NCBI GenBank assembly: GCA_019359015.1
Contig: JAHHID010000009.1
Span: 62,001-126,000 of the forward strand
Direction: 5' to 3'
From: Spirirestis rafaelensis WJT71-NPBG6
GTDB taxonomy: Bacteria; Cyanobacteriota; Cyanobacteriia; Cyanobacteriales; Nostocaceae
Length of the DNA: 64,000 nt
The notes below the pieces were generated by a model. That model was not told the origin of the DNA. It saw only the letters and a program-made list of their open reading frames with translations, and ran no database searches. Position 1 is the stretch's first letter, and each line of letters begins with the position of its first letter. Position numbers and translations under genes: made by a program. This document shows, piece by piece, positions 44,544 through 51,839 of this stretch.

Positions 44544-45371
44544 ATGTCCATTTTGATATCTGTTGCCCAATCATTAGAGTCAAACACTACTAAGGCAACT
44601 CAGCAAGTCTCAGTGATGCCTGCAAACAATCCGCAAATACCGCACTTGTCAGTTATAACCTCTGGAATACTAACTTTGACGGTGATTGCTTTAATTGTAT
44701 ATGGCAAACTTCAGATTAAGAAGCTGGAGAAGAAAATCAAGTTTGAAAAATTTCGAGCGCTAGAAATAGAGAAAAAGTTCAAGTTAGCGCTGGAAACGAT
44801 TAGAAAAATGGAGACTAATCCTGATTTGATTAACTCACGGGATTTTAATCTAGATTATTTGCGAATGCGGATGGCTGAGGAGGTGTTTCATTTTGCGATT
44901 ATCAATCAAGTAAAAATCAAAATCAAAGATAAAATTTCTCAAGTACTACGTCCAAATCAAGCTCAACAAGGAATTGTTGGGATTGCCAATAGTTCTGGAC
45001 GGCAGGTAGATGAGGTTTTTGATGTAGAATACGAGACTAATATACAGGGAGTCCTTGCCAAGGGAGTGCTATTTCGCATTCAAATCCGGTTAACGAAGTT
45101 ACCCACGCAAGCAACTTCTACTAGCATTAGCCAAATAATCGATTGTATTGAAACTTATCTTAGCCCTGCTGAAGGTTATGATACTTGGCAACCGACGATT
45201 CAAGGTAGGATTGCTTATATGCATTGGGATCAAAAGGGTAAACCTACGCCTTTATTGGTACTGGAACAGTCAAATGAAGGGGTGAATGTGACTTTCCGTA
45301 CTAGTCGTCAACTAAATCCTCCGTTACCAGATAAGCTATCTGGAACCAAAGAATCAGATGTTAGGCAATAA
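44544..45371 (+). CDS. Membrane-anchored hypothetical protein
   Basis: 275 residues. A single helix (LSVITSGILTLTVIALIVYG, about 34-53) is followed by a coiled-coil (KKLEKKIKFEKFRALEIEKK) and a soluble domain of about 180 residues with YLRMRMAEEVFHFAIINQVK, GVLFRIQIRLTKLPTQ and YDTWQPTIQGRIAYMHWDQK. I do not recognise the soluble domain. It is alone on the plus strand. The layout suggests a cytoplasmic domain tethered to a membrane, but no role can be given. Confidence 0.7.
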   Translation: MSILISVAQSLESNTTKATQQVSVMPANNPQIPHLSVITSGILTLTVIALIVYGKLQIKKLEKKIKFEKFRALEIEKKFKLALETIRKMETNPDLINSRDFNLDYLRMRMAEEVFHFAIINQVKIKIKDKISQVLRPNQAQQGIVGIANSSGRQVDEVFDVEYETNIQGVLAKGVLFRIQIRLTKLPTQATSTSISQIIDCIETYLSPAEGYDTWQPTIQGRIAYMHWDQKGKPTPLLVLEQSNEGVNVTFRTSRQLNPPLPDKLSGTKESDVRQ

Positions 45372-45402
45372 TTATGCCTTGAGTATTCAATCTGTGTATA
45401 TT

Positions 45403-45486
45403 AGACCTCTTGCACTTATTTCTTTTTGCACCCCAAGTTAGAGAGATTCTTCCTACTTTTTTTCTTTTTGGGAGTGCAAGAAGTCT
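45403..45486. mobile_element. Mini element with TCTTGCACT-type inverted ends and TA flanks
   Basis: AGACCTCTTGCACT (from 45403) and AGTGCAAGAAGTCT (to 45486) are inverted and near-perfect; the sequence is flanked by TT/TA on both sides, as in IS630/Tc1-type insertions. 84 bp, no ORF. It lies between two convergent genes and may also terminate transcription. Confidence 0.55.
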
Positions 45487-45516
45487 ATTTATAACTTATC
45501 AGCGACCAGTTATGAG

Positions 45517-46257
45517 TTAGGAGTTATGATGTTTAACTTTTGACTCATCATTATTGAGGGTGCTTTGGGAATTGCGAGCTAAATGACCATCTTCCATTTC
45601 CAAGATGCGATCGGCAATATCCAAAATGCGGTTATCGTGCGTTACTAGCAAAATAGAGGTTCCCTGCTCTTTGGCAAGAGTTTGCATTATTTCTACCACA
45701 TCGCGTCCTGATTGTTTGTCTAAAGCTGCTGTGGGTTCGTCTGCTAGGACTAGAGGGGGATGGTTGACCAAAGCGCGAGCAATCGCTACTCTTTGTTTTT
45801 GTCCCCCAGAAAGATTATCTGGGAAATAATTAACCCTGTCATTTAAACCTACAGCTTGAAGCATCGCTTCTGATTTATTAACCGCATGTTGCTTAGAAAC
45901 CTCTTTGTTCAGTTCTACTGCCATTTGCACATTCTGCCTAGCGTTTAAGAACCCCAACAAGTTATGAGCTTGAAAAATATAACCAATATTACGTCTCATT
46001 TCTACCAGTTTACTCTGGCTGGCTCCAGATAGTTCTTCACCTAAAAATTTTAAGCTTCCTTCTTGCACAGACCTCAGCCCACCAATCAGGCTCAGTAATG
46101 TTGTTTTACCTGAACCTGATGGTCCGGTCATAATTACAATTTCTCCGGCATAAATCTCAAGGTTTATATCAAATAAAATTTGTTTTTTCAGCGAGCCTTT
46201 ACCGTAGTAATGGTTAATGTTTTTGATATCGATTACAGGTTTTTTTGTCATTGTCAT
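45517..46257 (-). CDS. devA: DevA-family ABC exporter ATP-binding protein
   Basis: 246 residues. Walker A is GPSGSGKTTLLSLIGG, Q-loop IFQAHNLLGFL, signature LSGGQKQRVAIARALV, Walker B LVLADEPTAALD, H-loop LLVTHDNRI. The MacB/LolD-like pattern fits DevA, the ATPase of the DevBCA exporter that lays down the glycolipid layer of heterocysts with TolC. It is the third gene of the devB-devC-devA order on the minus strand, 31 bp after devC. Assignment to the heterocyst system rests on gene order and the NtcA promoter. Confidence 0.92.
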   Translation of the reverse strand: MTMTKKPVIDIKNINHYYGKGSLKKQILFDINLEIYAGEIVIMTGPSGSGKTTLLSLIGGLRSVQEGSLKFLGEELSGASQSKLVEMRRNIGYIFQAHNLLGFLNARQNVQMAVELNKEVSKQHAVNKSEAMLQAVGLNDRVNYFPDNLSGGQKQRVAIARALVNHPPLVLADEPTAALDKQSGRDVVEIMQTLAKEQGTSILLVTHDNRILDIADRILEMEDGHLARNSQSTLNNDESKVKHHNS

Positions 46258-46288
46258 TATTGTTACAGGTTAGGAGTTAGGGCTTAAA

Positions 46289-47443
46289 TTAAAATATATC
46301 TGCTGGATCAGCGGCTTCTAATTTACGCACGGCGATCGCACCGGAAATAAAGCACATTAAGATAGTTAAAATTAGCACCATTATAGCGCGTTCCAAACTC
46401 ATGAAAACTGGTAAAAGTGTTGCATCTTTAGCCAGATTATATAAAAACATCGTAAAAGCCCATCCAGGCATGTATCCTAAAACTGCTAAAATTAAAGCTT
46501 CTTGAAGAATCACAAATAATAAGTACTTTTGTGTATAGCCTATTGCCTTTAAGGTAGCGTATTCAGCTAGGTGTTCTGTAACTTCGCTATAAAGAATTTG
46601 ATATACAATCACGGTTCCGACAACAAAACCCATGATTGTACCTAAGGTGAAAATAAATCCAATCGCTGTACTGCTTGCCCAATAATTTCTTTCAAAGTCG
46701 ATAAATTCTTCTTTAGTTAATACATTGATTTCTTTCGGCAAATAACTTCTCAATTGTTGGACAACTAAGTTAGCATTTGCTCCCGGCTTTAATTTAATCA
46801 AACCAATATCAATCAATCCTCGCTGTCGATTGCCAAATATTCTAAAAAAATTAACATCGCTAGTAATTAAATTTCCATCTGCTCCAAATGATGCACCTAA
46901 AGTAAATAGTCCAGCTACTTTAATTTGCCTAGCTCCAACTTCTGCTGTTACACTTTTGCCTTGCTCAAAGTTAGCAACAATCGGACCATATTCTGTTCGA
47001 GAAGAACGGTCATATAAAACTACATCGGGCAGTTTAAGTTTATCTAAATTTTCTTGAACTCCAGGCAAGTCAAATACATTAACTTCTGGGTTCATAGCTA
47101 AGGTGAGAATACTACGAGGGCGACCTGTAACAGGATTTTTCCAAGTTACGTACCCTAAATATATAGGATGAACAGATTGTACTGTTGGTAAATCTAAAGC
47201 TTTGTATAACCGCCTTTGTGAAAAGCTTTTCATTGCCAGTACGGCGTTAGATTGAGAGTTAATTAAAACAATATCACCTTGCAAACTGCTATGCATCCGG
47301 ACGTTACTATAATATAGGGCATCCCGGAAACCAAGTTGCATAAACATGAGAACATCGGCAAAAGCAATTCCTGCCAGAGCCACGATAAGGCGAGTTTTTT
47401 CGCGTGTTAATTGTAGCCATGCTAAAGGTATTTTGGAACTCAT
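46289..47443 (-). CDS. devC: DevC-family ABC exporter permease
   Basis: 384 residues. FtsX/MacB-type permease: N-terminal helix (RLIVALAGIAFADVLMFMQL), a large periplasmic domain (about 40-265), then three helices starting FIFTLGTIMGFVVGTVIVYQ, VILQEALILAVLGYMPGWAF and IMVLILTILMCFISGAIAVR. The LAEYATLKAIGYTQKYL segment before the last helices is typical of the family. DevC forms the inner-membrane part of the DevBCA exporter. Middle gene of the cluster, 45 bp after devB. Confidence 0.93.
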   Translation of the reverse strand: MSSKIPLAWLQLTREKTRLIVALAGIAFADVLMFMQLGFRDALYYSNVRMHSSLQGDIVLINSQSNAVLAMKSFSQRRLYKALDLPTVQSVHPIYLGYVTWKNPVTGRPRSILTLAMNPEVNVFDLPGVQENLDKLKLPDVVLYDRSSRTEYGPIVANFEQGKSVTAEVGARQIKVAGLFTLGASFGADGNLITSDVNFFRIFGNRQRGLIDIGLIKLKPGANANLVVQQLRSYLPKEINVLTKEEFIDFERNYWASSTAIGFIFTLGTIMGFVVGTVIVYQILYSEVTEHLAEYATLKAIGYTQKYLLFVILQEALILAVLGYMPGWAFTMFLYNLAKDATLLPVFMSLERAIMVLILTILMCFISGAIAVRKLEAADPADIF

Positions 47444-47488
47444 TTTATGGTAAAAAAGTATTAGTAGATAATAGTTAATAGCTAATGG

Positions 47489-48907
47489 CTAGATGTTGAT
47501 TTCGACAACTACTTTGGCGTTAGTTAAACCACCTACTTTTTGGCTAGCTTCTTGAGGTAAGGCGATTTTTACTTCTACGACTCTGGCATCTACATCTGCT
47601 GCTGGATCTGTATTTAAGACATCTTTTTTGCCAATTTTTCTGCCAACTTCAACGACAGTTCCCTGGAATTCGCCACTAAAAGCACCGTTATCGCTGGCAA
47701 TTGTGGCTTTTTGACCCAGACGTACTTTGCCAATGCTGTCTTCGGGAACTTCGGCGATCGCAATCATTTGATCGGTTCTTCCAATCTCAGCGATGCCATC
47801 TACACTCATGTTTTCTCCCGCTTTAGTGTGAATTTTGATGACTTCTCCGGCGATGGGTGCGGCAACGTAGCTTAATTTAAGTTCTGCTTGGGCTTTTCTG
47901 ACAGCTGCGATCGCATTACTAACTTGAGCTTGTGCTATCAGTGCATCGGTGGGACGAACTTCTAAAAGTCTGTTGAATTTGGCTCTTTCTTCGTCAATTT
48001 GCCTTTGCAATGTCGCTATAGTTTTGTCGCGGTTGACTTTGGCTTCAATCAACTGCTGTTGTAAGGTTGCTTGACTTTGTATTTGGTTTGCTCTGGCTTC
48101 GGCAAGTTGTTGTTGTAAAGTTGCTTTTGCTTGCCTCAAGCTGGCTTGGCTTTCAGCAACTTGCTGAGAAGAAGTTACTGCACTCAAGCGTCTTCTGTCC
48201 CATTCTTGCTGAGAAATCGCACCTTCTTTGTATAATGTTTCATAGCGTCGAGCATCGACTTGGGCGTTGTTAGCTTCTGCTTGGACACGATTAACCGTGG
48301 CTCTTAAAGTATCTCGTTGTCCTTGTAGCTCCGCTTCTAGACGATTAACCGTTGCTTGTTGGGCGATTTTTTCTCCACTTAACTGAGCAGCAATGCGAGC
48401 GATCGTTGCTTGTTGAGCTTGACTTTCACCTCTTAACTGAGCCTGTAAACGAGCAATTACCGCTTTTTGAGCTTGAATGTCTCTTGGTGAACCGGCTCTT
48501 ACTTGGGCTAAATTGGCGCGGGATTCTTGCAGTTTTGCTTTGGCTTCTTCCACTGCTGCTGTTTGGCTATCGTGGTTATCCAAAATCGCCACTATTTGAC
48601 CTTTCCTAATTCGCTCTCCTTCTTTCACCAAGATTTGGTCAACTCGTGAAGAAGCTTGCAGTCCTGCGGTTGGAGCAGATAATTTAACTATTTCTCCTCG
48701 CGGTTCTAAGCGTCCTACAGCACTGATACTAGTAACAACTGGTGCTACTGGTACAGAGGTGCTAAGTTTTTTTAGCTGCTCAATTCTGGCTGTAGCTAGT
48801 ACTCCAGAGGCAATGACTACTGGTAGGGCAACAGCAATACCCCACCAAATCTTAGGTTGATCAAGTGGTTGTTCCCTTGACCTTAAATTTTCATTCACCC
48901 TTGACAT
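47489..48907 (-). CDS. devB: DevB-family membrane fusion protein of an ABC exporter
   Basis: 472 residues. One membrane helix near residues 25-42 (WGIAVALPVVIASGVLATA), a lipoyl half (ISAVGRLEPRGEIVKLSAPT, VDQILVKEGERIRKGQIVAI), a very long coiled-coil hairpin made of repeated QA-A-IARLQAQLRGES-like units (about 120-330), the second lipoyl half (SYVAAPIAGEVIKIHTKAGE) and a beta-barrel. In the DevBCA system it joins DevC to TolC. First gene of the cluster, with a predicted 783-nt leader and an NtcA-type promoter upstream. Paralogues of this exporter are common; the promoter favours the heterocyst one. Confidence 0.92.
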   Translation of the reverse strand: MSRVNENLRSREQPLDQPKIWWGIAVALPVVIASGVLATARIEQLKKLSTSVPVAPVVTSISAVGRLEPRGEIVKLSAPTAGLQASSRVDQILVKEGERIRKGQIVAILDNHDSQTAAVEEAKAKLQESRANLAQVRAGSPRDIQAQKAVIARLQAQLRGESQAQQATIARIAAQLSGEKIAQQATVNRLEAELQGQRDTLRATVNRVQAEANNAQVDARRYETLYKEGAISQQEWDRRRLSAVTSSQQVAESQASLRQAKATLQQQLAEARANQIQSQATLQQQLIEAKVNRDKTIATLQRQIDEERAKFNRLLEVRPTDALIAQAQVSNAIAAVRKAQAELKLSYVAAPIAGEVIKIHTKAGENMSVDGIAEIGRTDQMIAIAEVPEDSIGKVRLGQKATIASDNGAFSGEFQGTVVEVGRKIGKKDVLNTDPAADVDARVVEVKIALPQEASQKVGGLTNAKVVVEINI

Positions 48908-49015
48908 GGTATATTGTCCGTTTGATTGTGGTGATTGAAGTAAAAGACGTAGTTGGATTAGTCAAAAAAAATTTAGCTTTCTAGCTGAATAATGATAAAT
49001 AAACGCGGATTTAAT

Positions 49016-49170
49016 CTAGTAAAGGCTTTAGCCCTTAAAAGCAAAGCTATGAGCGGTGAGCCAGCGCGGTCTTGGGGAGCCACCTCCGTGCGCGGGTTCC
49101 CCGCGTTGAGGAGAGTGGCGTGGTTTCCCCCATGAGCGACTGGCGAACCCGAAGGGTTTACCACTCACTA
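49016..49170. repeat. Family A repeat interrupted by a second palindromic repeat (nested)
   Basis: Left arm CTAGTAAAGGCTTTAGCCCT to GAGCGGT (49016-49057) and right arm GGTTTACCACTCACTA (49155-49170) match the intact 55-bp unit at 23167. Between them lies about 97 bp beginning CCAGCGCGGTCTT, which also starts the repeat mosaic at 580. So one small mobile repeat has inserted into another, and the same insert is found twice in the window. Confidence 0.78.
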
Positions 49171-49345
49171 CGAATTCAAAGCATTTTAGCTATTAACTAA
49201 GCAAATAAATATGCAGTGCAGCATCTAGCCTTTTACGAGCAAAAGGCAATATTTACTAATTATTTAAGATGGCTATAGTTACTACAAATTTTGCTTGTCT
49301 GGTCAGATACACCTGGTTAATTTTAGTTCATGCTATAGCAATCTT

Positions 49346-49415
49346 ATTTCCGGATTGAAAATTGCCATTTTTCAGATACCCGATTTATTAGACAAGTCGG
49401 GCATTTTGTTTTTTT
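49346..49415 (+). ncRNA. Candidate small RNA antisense to the devBCA leader
   Basis: An extended -10-like TGCTATAGC (49331-49339) lies about 40 bp before a strong terminator-like hairpin: CCCGATTT/AAGTCGGG arms (49379-49401) followed by CATTTTGTTTTTTT. No plus-strand gene precedes it, so the terminator needs a transcript to end. A 70-nt RNA is predicted. Expression is not shown. Confidence 0.28.
49379..49415 (+). terminator. Rho-independent terminator, plus strand
   Basis: 8-bp stem (one G-T pair) with a 7-nt loop and a T-rich tail. It faces the plus strand within the predicted leader of devB, where no plus-strand gene is seen. Confidence 0.65.
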
Positions 49416-49696
49416 AACAAATCATTTACGGAGTTTTACACGCAAATGAAGTTATAGTATTTCTCATTCAAATCCTAGACTACACGTCTCACAGGCAAGT
49501 GATAAAGCACTTGTACCTATCAAAATTTGGTTTATTCAACACTACTGGTTATTGATTAATTACTCTTCTAATTTGAAACAATTTAGAGTATTATCAACTT
49601 CACAGTTTCCTGAGTTTTATAGTCATCCTGTTAGTATAATTACTCGCTGCTTTGTGTCGTGCTATTTTTTGACTCCGTTAAACTGTTGTTTTCTGA

Positions 49697-49738
49697 ATTC
49701 TACATTCATGATTTGTAGGAAAACGTAGCAGAGCTTAC
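49697..49738 (-). promoter_or_regulatory. NtcA-activated promoter of devBCA
   Basis: On the minus strand, GTAAGCTCTGCTAC (49738-49725) is a perfect GTA-N8-TAC NtcA box. Exactly 22 nt later TAGAAT (49702-49697) fits the TA-N3-T -10 box. This is the canonical spacing of class II NtcA promoters. The start site would be near 49690, about 783 nt before the devB ATG. It sits just downstream of a terminator that isolates it from pcyA. Confidence 0.75.
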
Positions 49739-49780
49739 AGATAAGGAGTTTTCAGCATTTGAGATGATAGTTATGCAGAA

Positions 49781-49828
49781 AAAGTGACAATAATTATAAT
49801 TATTGAATTATTGTCACTTTATTTTTTT
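49781..49828. terminator. Strong bidirectional hairpin between pcyA and the devBCA promoter
   Basis: AAAGTGACAATAATT and its perfect 15-bp complement around a 10-nt loop, followed by ATTTTTTTG on the plus strand and by TTTTTC on the minus strand. It would end the pcyA transcript and shield the NtcA promoter. Confidence 0.7.
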
Positions 49829-49854
49829 GTATTTGTGATGTTGCTTTATTTCTC

Positions 49855-49918
49855 TCAGGCTGGAAGCCTGGAGCTAAACGAACAAAGCCCACCTGCGTGG
49901 GCTGAATTAAGCGCATCT
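49855..49918 (+). repeat. Dispersed palindromic repeat (family B), copy 1
   Basis: TCAGGCTGGAAGCCTGGAGC then ACGAACAAAGCCCACCTGCG and TGGGCTGAATTAAGCGCAT: two hairpins joined by a CGAACAAAG linker. Other copies are at 51386 (same strand) and 56672 (opposite). Copies 1 and 2 flank the pcyA-Uma2 pair. Confidence 0.85.
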
Positions 49919-49946
49919 TAATCGGTAAACGGTATAAGGCTAATAA

Positions 49947-50681
49947 TTAATTTGGTAGGTCAAATAACACTGTAGTCATATAATTTTCAGCCCAATCTGA
50001 ACCAAATGCTTTTTCAAGTACGCGACGGGTTTTGTCGTTTTGTTGCTGTTTGGTGCAGTAATTATGCTGTCCGGCGATGATTTTTAATACTTGTTCTGGG
50101 GAAGCAGGATTGGAAGCGATCGCTCTAGTACAATGAATATCTAAAAAGTCTCGCACACGCGACAAAAACAGCGTTTCTTCTTCCGGAGAACCGGGACGAA
50201 CAAAGATACAAAATTCCGAAAAGATATCTCCCCATTCTGGTAATTCACGGGGTTGAGAAAAGTTGGGTGCAGGTAACGCAGAGAGTTCAGAGTTATACGC
50301 TTCTGGTAAAGTGCGTTGTGAAAGCGGAGATAAATCAGCGATCGCAGCACTAATTTGACCTCTACCCCCGACTAAATCGCAACCAAACATCGGTAAGTCG
50401 TATTCTGGACGGGGAAACATAACACAGTGCAGAATATCTAACATAGTTCCCACTTTGGCTAGTTCCAAGTGCATCTTGCGGAACTGCGGTGTTTGATAGC
50501 AGCGATTTTCAATCGTCAGCTTTTCACCTTCGAGTCTACCTTCTACATATCCCAACTCGGCTGGCAAATGGTAAGGTGATAAATCAAGGTGCTGATGCCA
50601 AGCAGCTTCAATAGTATCAGCCAATTGCCGAATTAAAGGATGTTGTTGCTCGCGCAGTGAGGGTGTAGAAGCTAGTGACAT
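49947..50681 (-). CDS. pcyA: Phycocyanobilin:ferredoxin oxidoreductase
   Basis: 244 residues. It reduces biliverdin IXa by four electrons to phycocyanobilin, the chromophore of phycobilisomes and phytochromes. Catalytic Glu73, His85 and Asp102 lie in [20 protein letters not shown] and [20 protein letters not shown], matching Glu76, His88 and Asp105 of the Synechocystis enzyme. The [20 protein letters not shown] and [20 protein letters not shown] blocks are also typical. Start at 50681. The Uma2 gene upstream is unrelated. Confidence 0.97.
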   Translation of the reverse strand: MSLASTPSLREQQHPLIRQLADTIEAAWHQHLDLSPYHLPAELGYVEGRLEGEKLTIENRCYQTPQFRKMHLELAKVGTMLDILHCVMFPRPEYDLPMFGCDLVGGRGQISAAIADLSPLSQRTLPEAYNSELSALPAPNFSQPRELPEWGDIFSEFCIFVRPGSPEEETLFLSRVRDFLDIHCTRAIASNPASPEQVLKIIAGQHNYCTKQQQNDKTRRVLEKAFGSDWAENYMTTVLFDLPN

Positions 50682-50733
50682 GTTGTGATTGGGGAATGCT
50701 GATAAAACTATTGTAATTGTCTGTGGTATTATT

Positions 50734-51366
50734 TTAAGTTTGATTTGGTTGACTGCCAGCTTGAAAAATTTGCTTTGCGGTTAAATTTAATTCCGGAAAA
50801 GCGAAAGAAATAATGCGGTCATCACCTTTAAATTGAGCAACCTGGTATTCATCATCAACCAAGTTATAAATGGACAAAGTAGGTTGTTTTGGCTTGCCTA
50901 TAAATTTGACACCACCATTACCTAAATAATCTACAATCCAATATTCAGGTATTTTAATTTCTTCATATTCACCCAGCTTTTTGTGATAATCATCGCGCCA
51001 GTTGGTACTAACTACTTCAATTACTAAAGGAATAGAAGCACCGTACTCAACAGTGGAATAGTTTGTCCAAAGTGGTTCAAGCTTTAGGGCGGTTTTATTG
51101 AGTATTAATAAGTCTGGAGAATAAGTAGATTGGCTACTTGCTGATTGTACTAGAGCAGTTTTGGGAATAGAGTATGGTAGTTTCAAACGTTTGATTTCAG
51201 CAGAGATTTCAATGTTTAAAAATCCCGTTACATCTTCATGTTCTCCTGTTGGTTGTGCCATCTCAACTACTGCCCCATTATGCAATTCGTAGCGCTTTGG
51301 TGAATTTTCGGGAATCCATTCTAAAAATTCTTTAACTGTTATTGGCTTGGTTAGTGCTTGAGTCAT
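50734..51366 (-). CDS. Uma2-family putative endonuclease (DUF820), second copy
   Basis: 210 residues. [75 protein letters not shown] and [20 protein letters not shown] are characteristic, with the acidic PD..(E)VxS core of PD-(D/E)xK-like nucleases. It differs from the 42.7 kb Uma2 and is not a recent duplicate. Family B repeats flank it. Target unknown. Confidence 0.9.
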   Translation of the reverse strand: MTQALTKPITVKEFLEWIPENSPKRYELHNGAVVEMAQPTGEHEDVTGFLNIEISAEIKRLKLPYSIPKTALVQSASSQSTYSPDLLILNKTALKLEPLWTNYSTVEYGASIPLVIEVVSTNWRDDYHKKLGEYEEIKIPEYWIVDYLGNGGVKFIGKPKQPTLSIYNLVDDEYQVAQFKGDDRIISFAFPELNLTAKQIFQAGSQPNQT

Positions 51367-51385
51367 GCTGGCTCCTTTTTATCAC

Positions 51386-51448
51386 CCTCAGCATGGAATG
51401 CTGGGGCTATACGAACAAAGCCCACCTGCGTGGGCTAATTAGGCGCAT
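51386..51448 (+). repeat. Dispersed palindromic repeat (family B), copy 2
   Basis: CTCAGCATGGAATGCTGGGGC, linker TACGAACAAAG, then CCCACCTGCGTGGGCTAATT. Same layout as copy 1 at 49855. Confidence 0.85.
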
Positions 51449-51839
51449 ATATATAAATGGTATTACGACAACTTGCGCGATCGCTACTAATGTTAAAGCT
51501 GTGGTAACGACACTCAGCGCGATCGCTACAAATATTCAACCTGTGGTTATGACACTCAGCGCGATCGCTACCAAGATTAAAGCTTTCATTACAAACGTTG
51601 AAGCTGTGGTAACGACACGAAGCGCGATCGCTACACCATTTAACTTTGACGTTGATACAGATAATTTAGTCCACTTAAGTGGAATGAGCGCTATTAGCCT
51701 TGGATTTCAATCCGAGGTGGGTAAGGGCACAGTTTTAAGATGAGAATGGTGTGTAACATCACAATCGCCTAGGGTTATAAACCCCAGGCTAATAACGAAA
51801 GTCGTCTCAAGACGACTGAATAAAGAATTTAGTCCACTT
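51449..51839. other. Intergenic region with HIP1 heptad array and further palindromes
   Basis: Apart from the array at 51475-51645, this stretch holds TAGTCCACTTAAGTGGAATG-type palindromes (51667 and, partly, 51827) and GTCGTCTCAAGACGAC near 51798. A plus-strand frame over it has no plausible start or ribosome site and begins inside the antisense of the Uma2 gene. Confidence 0.55.
51475..51645 (+). repeat. HIP1-centred array with 21-bp periodicity
   Basis: Four GCGATCGC octamers at 51477, 51519, 51561 and 51624 are spaced 42, 42 and 63 bp, all multiples of 21. Translated, the array reads as eight heptads: AIATNVK, AVVTTLS, AIATNIQ, PVVMTLS, AIATKIK, AFITNVE, AVVTTRS, AIATPFN. Either a 21-bp repeat expanded around HIP1 or it is a remnant of a heptad-repeat protein. 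Confidence 0.7.

Larger units (their letters stand above)
48908..49696 (-). other. Predicted devBCA 5' leader (long untranslated region)
   Basis: No gene on either strand. It carries the nested repeat at 49016-49170 and a plus-strand terminator-like hairpin at 49379. If transcription begins about 49690 as the NtcA promoter predicts, the devB leader is about 783 nt. A long devB leader has been described in Anabaena, as I recall. Confidence 0.5.

Noticed and set aside
51475-51645. Possible CRISPR array
   Set aside because: Units vary throughout and spacing is 42/42/63 bp with no unique spacers or cas genes.
51342-51743. 133-codon plus-strand frame covering the HIP1 array
   Set aside because: It begins antisense to the Uma2 start and includes repeats; no ribosome site. 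Reported as a repeat instead.
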